18,562 nt of DNA, taken from the NCBI GenBank assembly GCA_014238195.1, contig JABABO010000090.1, positions 1 through 18,562 on the forward strand, written 5' to 3'. The translations under genes were made by a program, and so were the position numbers. Position 1 is the first letter of the stretch. Each line of letters opens with the position of its first letter. This document shows, one piece after another, positions 5,706-12,609 of the stretch. Source of the DNA: Kordiimonadaceae bacterium (lineage in GTDB: Bacteria > Pseudomonadota > Alphaproteobacteria > Sphingomonadales > Kordiimonadaceae). The notes under the pieces are model-generated. The model had not been told where the DNA came from and searched no databases. It saw only the letters and a program-made list of their open reading frames with translations.

Positions 5706-8582
5706 ATGTCATCGAGAATGCTTATCGACGCGCGTCACGCAGAAGAGACCCGCGTCACTGTGGTTAAGGGTAGCCGCGTAGAAGAATTTGATTACGAATC
5801 ATCAACCCGTCGCCAATTAAAAGGCAACATATATCTCGCACGTGTAACCCGTGTGGAACCATCTTTACAGGCGGCTTTTGTGGAATATGGCGGTAATCGT
5901 CACGGTTTCCTAGCTTTCAGTGAAATTCATCCTGATTATTATCAAATACCAGCTGAAGACCGCGAAGCCATTATTGAAGCTGAAGTCCTTGCTGCGCGAG
6001 AAGCTCAGGAACGCCGTGAAACGCGTGAACTAGCTGAGCGGGAACGTGCAGAGCACCGCGCAAAACAAAAAGCACAAGATAATGACGGAATGAGCGAGGA
6101 TGAAAAAACCGACACAAACGGAAGCACTGAGGCCATTTCTAGCACTGAAGATACGTCAAAGCCTGATGAACGAAAAGACCTTAATAAGGTTATGTCAGAA
6201 CCGGCTATTTCCGAGGATAGCGTTGTAAAGTCTGAAATTATTATCGATAATGCTTCAAAAGCTCACCATGATAACGAATCGGATCAAATCAATATATTCG
6301 ATTCGCTTCCTGAAAACGAGTCCACTGATAAAGATGCCATAGACATATCAACTGGCGAATTAGATGATAGCGCTGCAATCCAGACAGATCAGGACGAAGA
6401 TGTTACATCAGATGATGACAGCGACGAAGCGGAAAACGACCGCGAGGTAGAAGAAGCCGCCATTCGTCGGCGTAGCATCCGTGCCTTGAAACGTCGTTAT
6501 AGTATTCAAGAGGTTATCAAGCGCCGTCAAGTCCTGTTAATTCAAGTCGTCAAAGAGGAACGCGGTAACAAGGGTGCCGCACTCACAACATATATGTCGC
6601 TTGCAGGGCGCTACTGTGTTTTGATGCCGAACTCAACACATTCTGGTGGTATCAGCCGCAAAATTGCCAGTGTGACAGATCGCAAGCGTTTGAAAAAAGT
6701 CATTAATGAGCTGAACATTCCTGATGAAATGGGCCTGATTGTGCGCACAGCTGGTATGAAACGCACAAAAGCTGATATAAAACGTGATTATGATTATTTG
6801 CTCCGCCTGTGGAATGGCATTCGTGAACTGACTTTAAAATCAATTGCACCAACATTGGTTTATGAAGAAGGCGATCTGATCAAACGCACCATTCGAGATT
6901 TATTCACCCGCGATATTGATGAAATCCTTGTCGAGGGAAATAATGGTTATAACTCGGCTCGCGAATTCATTAAGCTGTTGATGCCGAACCACGAATCAAA
7001 AGTTCAACATTATAAAGATCGCATTCCCTTGTTCCATCGCTATCAAGTTGAAGGCCAATTGGAAAGCATGTATCAGCCTACAGTGCAGTTAAAATCGGGT
7101 GGATATATTGTTATGAACCCTACCGAGGCTTTAATCTCGATAGATGTTAATTCTGGACGGGCCACAAAAGAACACAATATTGAAGAAACTGCCGTTAAAA
7201 CAAACTTAGAAGCCGCAGAGGAAATTGCCCGTCAATTACGCTTACGTGATATGGCGGGGCTTGTGGTTATTGACTTTATTGACATGGAAGATCGTGGCAA
7301 TAACCGTTCTGTTGAACGTCGCATGAAAGATGTTTTAAAGTCGGATCGTGCGCGTATTCAAATGGGGCGCATTTCTAGCTTCGGCTTAATGGAAATGTCC
7401 CGCCAGCGCTTGCGCCCCAATTTGCTGGAAGCCAGTATGGAAACCTGCCACCACTGCGAGGGAATAGGCCTTGTAAGGGGGGTTGAATCCGCTGCGCTTA
7501 TGGCGCTTCGTGAGCTAGAGGAAGAAGGCATTAGATCACGCAGTAGCATTGTGCGAGTATCCCTTAATCCTGATGTTGCAGTTTATCTACTGAATAAAAA
7601 GCGCCACCAACTTTATGATCTGGAACAGTCGTATCACCTTGAAATTGAAGTATTAGCTCTACCAACTCTGAGCGCTTCTGGAATTGAAATTACCCGTGAA
7701 GCCATGCCGCCCAGTGATGCTAAACCTGTGACGAACGACACTGCCATTAGCATGAATAATTTTCCCGAAACCCCTGAGGCTGAAGACAGTGAAAACACTA
7801 AGGATGCAGTGCAGGCGGAAGAGTATTCAGATGATAAACCTCGTCGCAAACGCCGCCGCCGCCGCCGCCGTAACAATGACCGCGATCAAGATCAACAGCG
7901 CGGCTCTGTTTCAGAGGACACTTCTGCTGCACGTGACGTCTCAAATAGTGGAACTCAGGCAGAAGAAAACTTAGAGGCTGAAAATACGGAATCCAGACCT
8001 AACGAAGAGCAGCCACGCCGCCGTGGTCGTCGCGGTGGTCGCCATCGCAGTGCTGACACTGTGGATACCAATAAGCCTGAAAATAAAAAAACTGGTCCCA
8101 CTGTGTCTGAGACTACCGAAACCAAGAGTATAGAAGCAAAATCAATGGATGAGCCATCAAAAGCCCCAGAGCAGAAGGCAGATGAGCCGATCGAAAAGCC
8201 AAAACGTCGACGCCAAGCCAAAAAATCTGACACCTTGGATGCTGCAAAACCAAACAACACTGCAACCGAAAAGAAAGATGCACAAAAACCCCGTCGTCGG
8301 AGAGTGAAGAAAGTAGGCCCAGAAGAGGGATCGGCCCCTGACATTTCTGAAAATTCTGCTACTTCTGAAAATTCTGAAAATTCTGAAAATTCTGGCACAA
8401 AAGATGACATGAAAGCCAAACCAAAACCCCGTCGCAGAACAGCAACAAAGCCTGCTACAGACTCTGCTACAGACTCTACTACAGACTCTACTACAGACTC
8501 TGGCACAAAAATCCAAGAAGCCAAACCAGAAGAGCCCGCAAGACCAAAACGTGAAGGTTGGTGGTCGCGTACATTTGGTTAG
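5706..8582 (+). CDS. rne: Ribonuclease E with split S1 domain and basic, disordered C-terminal half
   Basis: RNase E (958 residues) cuts single-stranded RNA in mRNA decay and rRNA/tRNA maturation and scaffolds the degradosome. The N-terminus (residues 1-80) matches RNase E/G, including NIYLARVTRVEPSLQAAFVEYG. The S1 domain is interrupted by an acidic, low-complexity stretch at roughly 96-250, a form known in alphaproteobacteria. The catalytic metal ligands are Asp480 (ISIDVNSG) and Asp523 (VVIDFID), spaced 43 apart as Asp303/Asp346 are in E. coli. Zn-link cysteines 581 and 584 read CHHCEG, with His where Pro is usual. Residues 665-958 are disordered, with Arg/Lys blocks near 712, 770, 832, 861 and 907 for RNA or partner binding, ending GWWSRTFG. 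GGAG at 5693-5696 supports the ATG. Confidence 0.97.
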   Translation: MSSRMLIDARHAEETRVTVVKGSRVEEFDYESSTRRQLKGNIYLARVTRVEPSLQAAFVEYGGNRHGFLAFSEIHPDYYQIPAEDREAIIEAEVLAAREAQERRETRELAERERAEHRAKQKAQDNDGMSEDEKTDTNGSTEAISSTEDTSKPDERKDLNKVMSEPAISEDSVVKSEIIIDNASKAHHDNESDQINIFDSLPENESTDKDAIDISTGELDDSAAIQTDQDEDVTSDDDSDEAENDREVEEAAIRRRSIRALKRRYSIQEVIKRRQVLLIQVVKEERGNKGAALTTYMSLAGRYCVLMPNSTHSGGISRKIASVTDRKRLKKVINELNIPDEMGLIVRTAGMKRTKADIKRDYDYLLRLWNGIRELTLKSIAPTLVYEEGDLIKRTIRDLFTRDIDEILVEGNNGYNSAREFIKLLMPNHESKVQHYKDRIPLFHRYQVEGQLESMYQPTVQLKSGGYIVMNPTEALISIDVNSGRATKEHNIEETAVKTNLEAAEEIARQLRLRDMAGLVVIDFIDMEDRGNNRSVERRMKDVLKSDRARIQMGRISSFGLMEMSRQRLRPNLLEASMETCHHCEGIGLVRGVESAALMALRELEEEGIRSRSSIVRVSLNPDVAVYLLNKKRHQLYDLEQSYHLEIEVLALPTLSASGIEITREAMPPSDAKPVTNDTAISMNNFPETPEAEDSENTKDAVQAEEYSDDKPRRKRRRRRRRNNDRDQDQQRGSVSEDTSAARDVSNSGTQAEENLEAENTESRPNEEQPRRRGRRGGRHRSADTVDTNKPENKKTGPTVSETTETKSIEAKSMDEPSKAPEQKADEPIEKPKRRRQAKKSDTLDAAKPNNTATEKKDAQKPRRRRVKKVGPEEGSAPDISENSATSENSENSENSGTKDDMKAKPKPRRRTATKPATDSATDSTTDSTTDSGTKIQEAKPEEPARPKREGWWSRTFG
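8346..8390 (+). repeat. 9-base tandem repeat inside rne
   Basis: Five units of TCTGAAAAT, the second degenerate (TCTGCTACT), encode Ser-Glu-Asn repeats in the disordered tail of RNase E. The period is a multiple of three, so copy-number change would keep the frame. It is a slippage-prone microsatellite in a region with little structural constraint. Confidence 0.9.
8454..8501 (+). repeat. 12-base tandem repeat inside rne
   Basis: Four 12-base units, (G/A)CTACAGACTCT, encode Ala/Thr-Thr-Asp-Ser repeats in the RNase E tail. The units are nearly identical at DNA level, which points to recent slippage expansion. The period keeps the reading frame. Confidence 0.9.
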
Positions 8583-8611
8583 CAGGGCTGTTTCAACACC
8601 TTGAAAATATT

Positions 8612-8644
8612 AAAGGGGCGATGAACCAGATATCATCGCTCTTT
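8612..8644 (+). terminator. Terminator-like hairpin after rne
   Basis: AAAGGGGCGATGA (8612-8624) pairs with TCATCGCTCTTT (8633-8644) around an 8-base loop, with a seven-pair perfect core GCGATGA/TCATCGC. It starts 29 bases after the rne stop. The downstream tract is AT-rich (AATTAATAAT) rather than a clean T run, so it may act as an intrinsic terminator or as an mRNA 3'-end stabiliser. Confidence 0.6.
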
Positions 8645-8723
8645 AATTAATAATATGGATATATCAAGACATCACAAGATTGTGCAATAAAGGTGCATAC
8701 CGATTAGAAAAACAAAATGGCGA

Positions 8724-8737
8724 TTGCCCAAGGGCAA
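8724..8737. repeat. Short near-perfect palindrome
   Basis: TTGCCC-AA-GGGCAA, a 6-bp inverted repeat with a two-base centre, lies about 98 bases before the strong ribosome site of the next gene. As RNA the loop is too tight to be stable, so if functional it is more likely a DNA site for a dimeric regulator. No known operator is recognised. The neighbouring sequence has GGCTGAAA twice (about 8743-8760). Confidence 0.3.
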
Positions 8738-8821
8738 AATGTGGCTGAAACGGGGCTGAAAAAATATGGATTTCGACCTTGCTGGAATCAACCCGAAACG
8801 CTGGCAACAGTTTAAATATAC

Positions 8822-8828
8822 AGGAGGT
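8822..8828 (+). promoter_or_regulatory. Consensus Shine-Dalgarno that fixes the start of the 183-residue gene
   Basis: AGGAGGT, a full anti-16S match, lies six bases before the ATG at 8835. An in-frame ATG at 8766 would put this site inside the coding region, so 8835 is preferred. It is the strongest ribosome site seen in the window and suggests efficient translation. Confidence 0.7.
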
Positions 8829-8834
8829 GAGACT

Positions 8835-9386
8835 ATGGTTTTTATATTAGAAGAAGAAGAACATTCTAATAACGAAATGCACAAGAGCGGCTTTAGACCG
8901 CCTGTGTGGCGGGACTATGACCGTGGTTTTGAGATGCGGCGTTTCTCGTTTGGACGCGATCCTGACATTGGCTTATATTTAAGCAAGCTTCACGATAAAG
9001 CAGACGTATTGAATTTTGGTGTGATGTTTAGATGTAACTTGCTAAATCATGACGAGTTATCTGGGAATATACCTGAAAATGTGCATACAAACTACCCAAA
9101 TGGGGTATCAGGTTTTACGTTGCCCGATGCATATGATAGGGTGGCGTTTTTTCGTGTTTTTAGGGGGTCCTCAATTGACCCATCCGAGATAGGTTTGCAG
9201 CCTGGGCCACGACTTAAAATTAGCCTTGATTGTCCAGGTATGACACAGGCGGAATCACGGGCATTAATCGTTGAAATGATTAGGGTTAAATATAAAAAAA
9301 CATGGCGGACATTGAAAGTATTTTACCAATTTTATTGGCCCGAAGATACCATACCACCTGAATTAGCCAATCATCCCTATTTTTAA
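8835..9386 (+). CDS. Hypothetical protein, 183 residues, family not recognised
   Basis: I do not recognise this protein. It starts with an acidic patch (ILEEEEH) and continues with mixed aromatic-rich sequence: RPPVWRDYDRGFEMRRFSFG, FGVMFRCNLLNHDEL, RVAFFRVFRG and a C-terminal VFYQFYWPEDTIPPELANHP. No signal peptide or membrane helix is visible, so a soluble cytoplasmic protein with a beta-rich, aromatic core is likely. An in-frame ATG at 8766 would add 23 residues, but the ribosome site at 8822-8828 argues for 8835. It lies between rne and the M48 peptidase gene, followed after 22 bases by another small unknown gene, with which it probably forms a two-gene unit. Codon use looks like the neighbours, so it is likely translated. 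Confidence 0.7.
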   Translation: MVFILEEEEHSNNEMHKSGFRPPVWRDYDRGFEMRRFSFGRDPDIGLYLSKLHDKADVLNFGVMFRCNLLNHDELSGNIPENVHTNYPNGVSGFTLPDAYDRVAFFRVFRGSSIDPSEIGLQPGPRLKISLDCPGMTQAESRALIVEMIRVKYKKTWRTLKVFYQFYWPEDTIPPELANHPYF

Positions 9387-9408
9387 TCCCAGTTAAGCGA
9401 GAGTTCTT

Positions 9409-9642
9409 ATGACCAGCACACAGACGCCTTTTACAAACGATGATGCGGTTTTGGCCTTCCAAGCCATTGCCGATAATACAACGATTTCACATGCCGAAGC
9501 GCAGGCCCAGATTCAATCAATCACGTCACAAATTGATCTTGATGTGCCGGTGGGGCAGACAGTGATCCTTTATAGTGGTGGCTTGACAGGGGGCAGTGGC
9601 AGCGCCCGTGCACATACTGGTGAGAGCGAGACCAATAAATAA
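9409..9642 (+). CDS. Small hypothetical protein, 77 residues
   Basis: Not recognised. The N-terminal half is polar and probably helical (DDAVLAFQAIADNTTISHAE), then a short beta-like stretch VGQTVILYSGG leads to a Gly/Ser-rich, charged end. No cysteines, signal peptide or membrane helix are seen. It starts 22 bases after the 183-residue gene and is preceded by GCGAGAG, a modest ribosome site. The last codons and the stop (9640-9642) lie inside the first arm of the AT-rich hairpin repeat at 9625-9736. A flexible Gly/Ser tail would suit a small partner, regulator or substrate of the upstream protein; this is speculation. Confidence 0.55.
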   Translation: MTSTQTPFTNDDAVLAFQAIADNTTISHAEAQAQIQSITSQIDLDVPVGQTVILYSGGLTGGSGSARAHTGESETNK

Positions 9643-9736
9643 TGACCTTATTATTTATTGATAAGTCGAACCGTAATAAAAGCGATACCAATAAATAATG
9701 AGCGTATTATTTATTGATAAGTCGAACCGTAACAAA
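9625..9736 (+). repeat. Tandem pair of 56-base repeats, each with a perfect 11-bp hairpin
   Basis: Unit 1 (9625-9680) and unit 2 (9681-9736) agree at 52 of 56 positions. Each has CAATAAATAAT, a six-base loop, then ATTATTTATTG (stems 9633-9643/9650-9660 and 9689-9699/9706-9716). Two of the four differences lie in the loop (GACCTT against GAGCGT) and none in a stem. The first hairpin contains the stop codon of the 77-residue gene. The stems are pure AT apart from one end pair, so as terminators they would be weak. They could also be a duplicated protein-binding site or an mRNA 3'-end element. Confidence 0.85.
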
Positions 9737-9738
9737 TA

Positions 9739-9785
9739 TTTATAGCCAAATAAGGTGATCAAAATTCACCGCAATTGGCTATAAA
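9739..9785 (+). terminator. Bipartite hairpin, possible terminator or leader element
   Basis: TTTATAGCCAA (9739-9749) pairs perfectly with TTGGCTATAAA (9775-9785). Inside it GGTGA (9754-9758) pairs with TCACC (9766-9770) around a seven-base loop. The result is a long interrupted stem just after the tandem hairpins and 90 bases before the M48 peptidase start. There is no T run on either strand, so Rho-independent termination is not certain; a DNA operator or a structured leader are alternatives. Confidence 0.5.
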
Positions 9786-9798
9786 GACTATTCATTCA

Positions 9799-9827
9799 TT
9801 GACCGTTCAGCTTCAACTGCATAGTTT
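9799..9827 (+). promoter_or_regulatory. Candidate promoter for the M48 peptidase-DsbA operon
   Basis: TTGACC at 9799-9804 (five of six matches to -35) and TAGTTT at 9822-9827 (three of six to -10) are spaced 17 bases. Transcription would start near 9834, about 40 bases before the TTG start codon. The -10 is weak. Confidence 0.3.
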
Positions 9828-9874
9828 ACGGATAAATAACATTAACCCATGAGCGCATTCTGAGGGAGAGAAAT

Positions 9875-11278
9875 TTGCGAACACTCATAAAACTCTCGCT
9901 GGTGATTTTAGTTGCTGTGATCGTGCCATCAGGTACCTTGCGTGCGCAGTCAATTCTTCGGGATGCTGAAACTGAACGGTTTTTGTACGATTTGACAAAT
10001 CCCTTGTTTGAAGCCGCAGGGATCGAGCGTAATAGCGTTAAAATTGGCCTGATTTATAGCAAGAGCATCAATGCTTTTGTTGCAGGCGGCCAACATATGT
10101 TTGTGCATTCAGGCTTGTTCACGGCTGCTGATAACCTAGGTGAATTGCAAGGGGTGCTGGCCCATGAAACAGGTCATATAGCTGGTGGTCATTATAGCCG
10201 CACCAAAGATGCCTATGAAAGCGCCGGCATGATCAGTATTTTATCGATGGTTCTAGGGGCAGCCGCGATTGCCGCTGGCGGCGGTGACGCAGGGATCGGC
10301 ATGATCATGGCAGGGCAATCTGTCGCACAGGGTAATGTTCTAGCGTACAGCCGCACCCAAGAAGCAGTTACAGACCAGGCAGGTGCCAGCTATATGGAAG
10401 CCATCGGTGTGTCAGGGCTTGGCTTAATTAGCTTTTTTGAAAAATTAAGAAACCAAGAAATCTTAGCACAAGTGCGCCAAGACCCGTATGTGCGTAGTCA
10501 CCCTCTGAACCGCCAGCGTATTCTTGCACTGCAAAAAGTTGTGCACGCCAGTCCGTATGTCAATACACCCCTTGACCCCAGACTAAGCGAAACCTTTAAT
10601 CGCTTAAAAGCAAAACTACGCGGCTATCTTGATCACCCCACTGTGACGCTGAGAAACTTTCCATTAAGTGACACCAGTATATCGGCCCGCTATGCCCGTG
10701 TTTATGCGTATCACAAGGCATTAGAATGGGACTTAGCGCTTCTGGAAGCTGATGCATTGATTGCAGCTGAACCCAACAATCCCTATTTTCATGAAATTAA
10801 AGGGCAAATCTTGTTTGAAAATGGCCGTGTCGACGACAGTATTGATGTTTTTCAAGGGGCTGTTCGGCTCGCCCCCCACGAACCGCTGATCTTAACAGCC
10901 TTTGGGCAAGCCCTTGTCTCGCAAGAAGACCGCGCAAAAATGGCCCGCGCCATGCCGGTTCTTAAACAAGCCACCCGACTGGACAGAAGCAATACATTTG
11001 CTTGGTTCAATCTTGCAAAAGCCTATAGCTGGCTTGATATGCAGGCCGAAGCCAGCCTTGCAACGGCTGAGCGCTATTATAGCGGCGGCAATGCCAGCCA
11101 AGCCTTGATGCATTCACAGCGTGCTATGGCCAATTTTAACACAGGCTCCCCAGAATGGTTACGCGCCCAAGATATTGCCATCTTAGCCCGCGCTGCGGTT
11201 GATAAACAAAAAAAACGCAGTTCCCGTCGGCGGGTTAGCGATACTCCACATTCATTAAACATTATGAAAATACAATAA
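9875..11278 (+). CDS. Exported M48-family metallopeptidase with helical-repeat tail (BepA/YfgC-like)
   Basis: A 467-residue zinc metallopeptidase of family M48, predicted periplasmic, with the layout of BepA (YfgC), which clears or matures outer-membrane proteins. Residues 1-25 are a signal peptide ending LRAQS, with likely cleavage after Ala. The zinc motif is HETGH (His97, Glu98, His101), and EAVTD (Glu163) provides the third ligand. Between them a glycine/alanine-rich hydrophobic stretch (about 118-150) resembles the segment that lies against the membrane in this family. From about residue 265 the sequence is helical and TPR-like (NPYFHEIKGQILFENGRVDD, NTFAWFNLAKAYSWL). Translation starts at TTG 9875, with GAGGGAGAG at 9862-9870. 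The DsbA-family gene follows after one base, so the two are co-translated. Confidence 0.9.
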   Translation: MRTLIKLSLVILVAVIVPSGTLRAQSILRDAETERFLYDLTNPLFEAAGIERNSVKIGLIYSKSINAFVAGGQHMFVHSGLFTAADNLGELQGVLAHETGHIAGGHYSRTKDAYESAGMISILSMVLGAAAIAAGGGDAGIGMIMAGQSVAQGNVLAYSRTQEAVTDQAGASYMEAIGVSGLGLISFFEKLRNQEILAQVRQDPYVRSHPLNRQRILALQKVVHASPYVNTPLDPRLSETFNRLKAKLRGYLDHPTVTLRNFPLSDTSISARYARVYAYHKALEWDLALLEADALIAAEPNNPYFHEIKGQILFENGRVDDSIDVFQGAVRLAPHEPLILTAFGQALVSQEDRAKMARAMPVLKQATRLDRSNTFAWFNLAKAYSWLDMQAEASLATAERYYSGGNASQALMHSQRAMANFNTGSPEWLRAQDIAILARAAVDKQKKRSSRRRVSDTPHSLNIMKIQ

Positions 11279-11279
11279 T

Positions 11280-12077
11280 ATGAAAACCAATCTGAAAGTT
11301 CACCCGGTTATCGCGGCTTTGCTCCAGATCATATTAACACTGAGTGCTAGCTTTGCAGTGCGTGCCCAAGATGCCCCGTCCCCTGCGGTTAGCGACGATG
11401 AGCGCGCGAAAATAGAAGCAGTGATTACGGATTATATCGCCGAAAATCCTGAAATTGTCATGGGTGCCATCCGCGAATGGCAACGCCGTTCACAGATGGC
11501 AAAAATGGGTCCAAAAATTGCTATGTATCGCGGGTATCTGGAAAATGAGCCGAGCGCCCCTGTTCTTGGCAATCCAAAGGGTGATGTGACGATTGTTGAG
11601 TTTTTTGATTATCGCTGCGGCTATTGTCGCCGTCATTTCCCTGAGCTGATGCAGCTGGTCAAATCTGATGGTAATATTCGCCTTGTGCCGCGCCAATTCC
11701 CCCTGCTGGACCGTCAAGGGCAACCCCCAGTATCCCGCATAGCGGCACGTGCGGCGCTGGCGGCCCACAAGCAACAGAAATTTGATGTTTTTCACCATGC
11801 CTTAATGGGCGAACCTGGGGGCTTAACCGAAAAACGCATCTATGAAGTCGCGGCATCCGTCGGGATTAATGTTCACCAATTAAAAGCCGATATGGGGTCA
11901 AAGCTAATCGATAAAACCATTGAAAACAGCCTAGCCATTGGCTTTGACATCGGGTTTGACGGCACCCCTGGTTATATTATCGGCAATGATGTTGTATTGG
12001 GTGCTGAGGGTTACGGCAGACTAAAGGAAGCCGTAGACCGCGCCCGCGGTGATCACGCAAAAACTGCTGCAAATTAA
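11280..12077 (+). CDS. Exported DsbA-family thiol:disulfide oxidoreductase
   Basis: A 265-residue periplasmic thioredoxin-fold protein (COG1651 type). Residues 1-29 are a signal peptide ending AVRAQD. After a helical linker (about 40-90), the thioredoxin fold begins with VTIVEFFDYRCGYC; the redox pair is Cys113 and Cys116 (CGYC), and the cis-proline loop is GTP (Thr229-Pro230). The helical insertion at 150-215 fits DsbA rather than thioredoxin. It would form or rearrange disulfides in exported proteins. It starts one base after the M48 peptidase stop with no clear ribosome site of its own, so translation is probably coupled. The pairing suggests a shared role in envelope protein folding and quality control. 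Oxidase against isomerase activity cannot be told from the motif. Confidence 0.9.
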   Translation: MKTNLKVHPVIAALLQIILTLSASFAVRAQDAPSPAVSDDERAKIEAVITDYIAENPEIVMGAIREWQRRSQMAKMGPKIAMYRGYLENEPSAPVLGNPKGDVTIVEFFDYRCGYCRRHFPELMQLVKSDGNIRLVPRQFPLLDRQGQPPVSRIAARAALAAHKQQKFDVFHHALMGEPGGLTEKRIYEVAASVGINVHQLKADMGSKLIDKTIENSLAIGFDIGFDGTPGYIIGNDVVLGAEGYGRLKEAVDRARGDHAKTAAN

Positions 12078-12106
12078 AAGTCAAACACTACAACAACTGG
12101 ATTCCG

Positions 12107-12125
12107 TCGCCCAAGGGTATGGCGA
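12107..12125 (+). terminator. Possible terminator of the DsbA-family gene
   Basis: TCGCC (12107-12111) and GGCGA (12121-12125) form a five-pair stem with a nine-base loop, followed by TGTTTT. It is 30 bases after the stop. The stem is short and lies in a repeat-like context, so this is weak. Confidence 0.3.
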
Positions 12126-12142
12126 TGTTTTCCTTGTGCCCT

Positions 12143-12232
12143 GTCATGCTGAACTTGGTTCAGCATCCACGAGTGTTTTAGGCTTGTGCTTGCCTTAAAA
12201 GGCAATGGACCCTGAACCAAGTTCAGGGTGAC
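12143..12232. repeat. Palindromic intergenic repeat, copy A (90 bases)
   Basis: The left arm starts GTCATGCTGAACTTGGTTCAG and the right arm ends GAACCAAGTTCAGGGTGAC; over 26 bases the arms are complementary at 22. A second stem, TTGCCTT / AAGGCAA, sits toward the right. As RNA it would fold into a long hairpin. It has no coding capacity and resembles a REP- or MITE-like dispersed element. Copy B has the same orientation 281 bases further on. Confidence 0.85.
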
Positions 12233-12423
12233 GATTGGGTGTTCATGTATGACGATGGGGTGTTCAGGGTGATGGAATAACCCGTCACCCGGTGCAGCGC
12301 GTAGCGCGCCCTCTTGGTCACTCTACGACACGGGGCCCAGAAAACAAACAAATCCCACACCAGCCTAAAACCCTGAACTGCTGGTTTCCGATTTTCATCG
12401 GTATGACGATATCCCTCACCATC

Positions 12424-12525
12424 GTCATGCTGAACTTGGTTCAGAATCCATGCGTGGTTTGGGCGTGGTTTGGGCTTGTTTTTGCCTTAAAAGGGCAATG
12501 GACCCTGAACCAAGTTCAGGGTGAC
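12424..12525. repeat. Palindromic intergenic repeat, copy B (102 bases)
   Basis: Same arms and orientation as copy A: GTCATGCTGAACTTGGTTCAG on the left and the identical GGACCCTGAACCAAGTTCAG into GGTGAC on the right. The middle is longer because GCGTGGTTTGG occurs twice in tandem (12452-12462 and 12463-12473). The arms are more conserved between copies than the centre, as expected if the palindrome is what is maintained or mobilised. Confidence 0.85.
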
Positions 12526-12609
12526 GATTGGGATTCAGGGTGACGTTTAGGTTCATTTATAACGACTGGGGTTTGGTATGACGGTTTTTGTACCACCCTT
12601 AGAGCGTTA

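Larger units (their letters stand above)
12078..12609. other. Convergent intergenic region built of dispersed palindromic repeats
   Basis: The 532 bases lie between two converging gene ends. Besides the two full elements annotated separately they hold fragments of similar character: GACGAT(T)GGG(T)GTTCA twice near 12231-12275, repeated GGGTGACG/GGGTGATG motifs, and a CTGGTTTCCGATTTTCATCG-like arm near 12380 that recalls common proteobacterial intergenic repeats. An open frame of 83 codons at 12292-12543 is made from these repeats and has no independent support. No RNA gene is recognised. Confidence 0.7.

Noticed and set aside
5300..5781. Three short open frames (62-122 codons) in the rne leader, one running into rne
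   Set aside because: Their compositions are unlike the real proteins here, none has a good ribosome site, and the longest simply overlaps the true rne start in another frame.
7955..8524. A 189-codon minus-strand frame opposite the rne tail
   Set aside because: It is the complement of low-complexity repeats in rne; the product is a Ser/Phe/Arg-rich repeat with no family features.
8766..8834. N-terminal extension of the 183-residue protein from ATG 8766
   Set aside because: A full consensus Shine-Dalgarno at 8822-8828 would fall inside the coding sequence, and 8766 has no comparable site; the extension is possible but less likely.
9625..9736. Possible two-unit CRISPR array
   Set aside because: The two copies abut directly with no spacer, the unit is a 56-base AT-rich hairpin, and no cas gene is present.
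12292..12543. An 83-codon open frame on the plus strand
   Set aside because: It is built largely from the palindromic repeat and its flanks, has no clear ribosome site, and such repeat-derived frames are common annotation artefacts.
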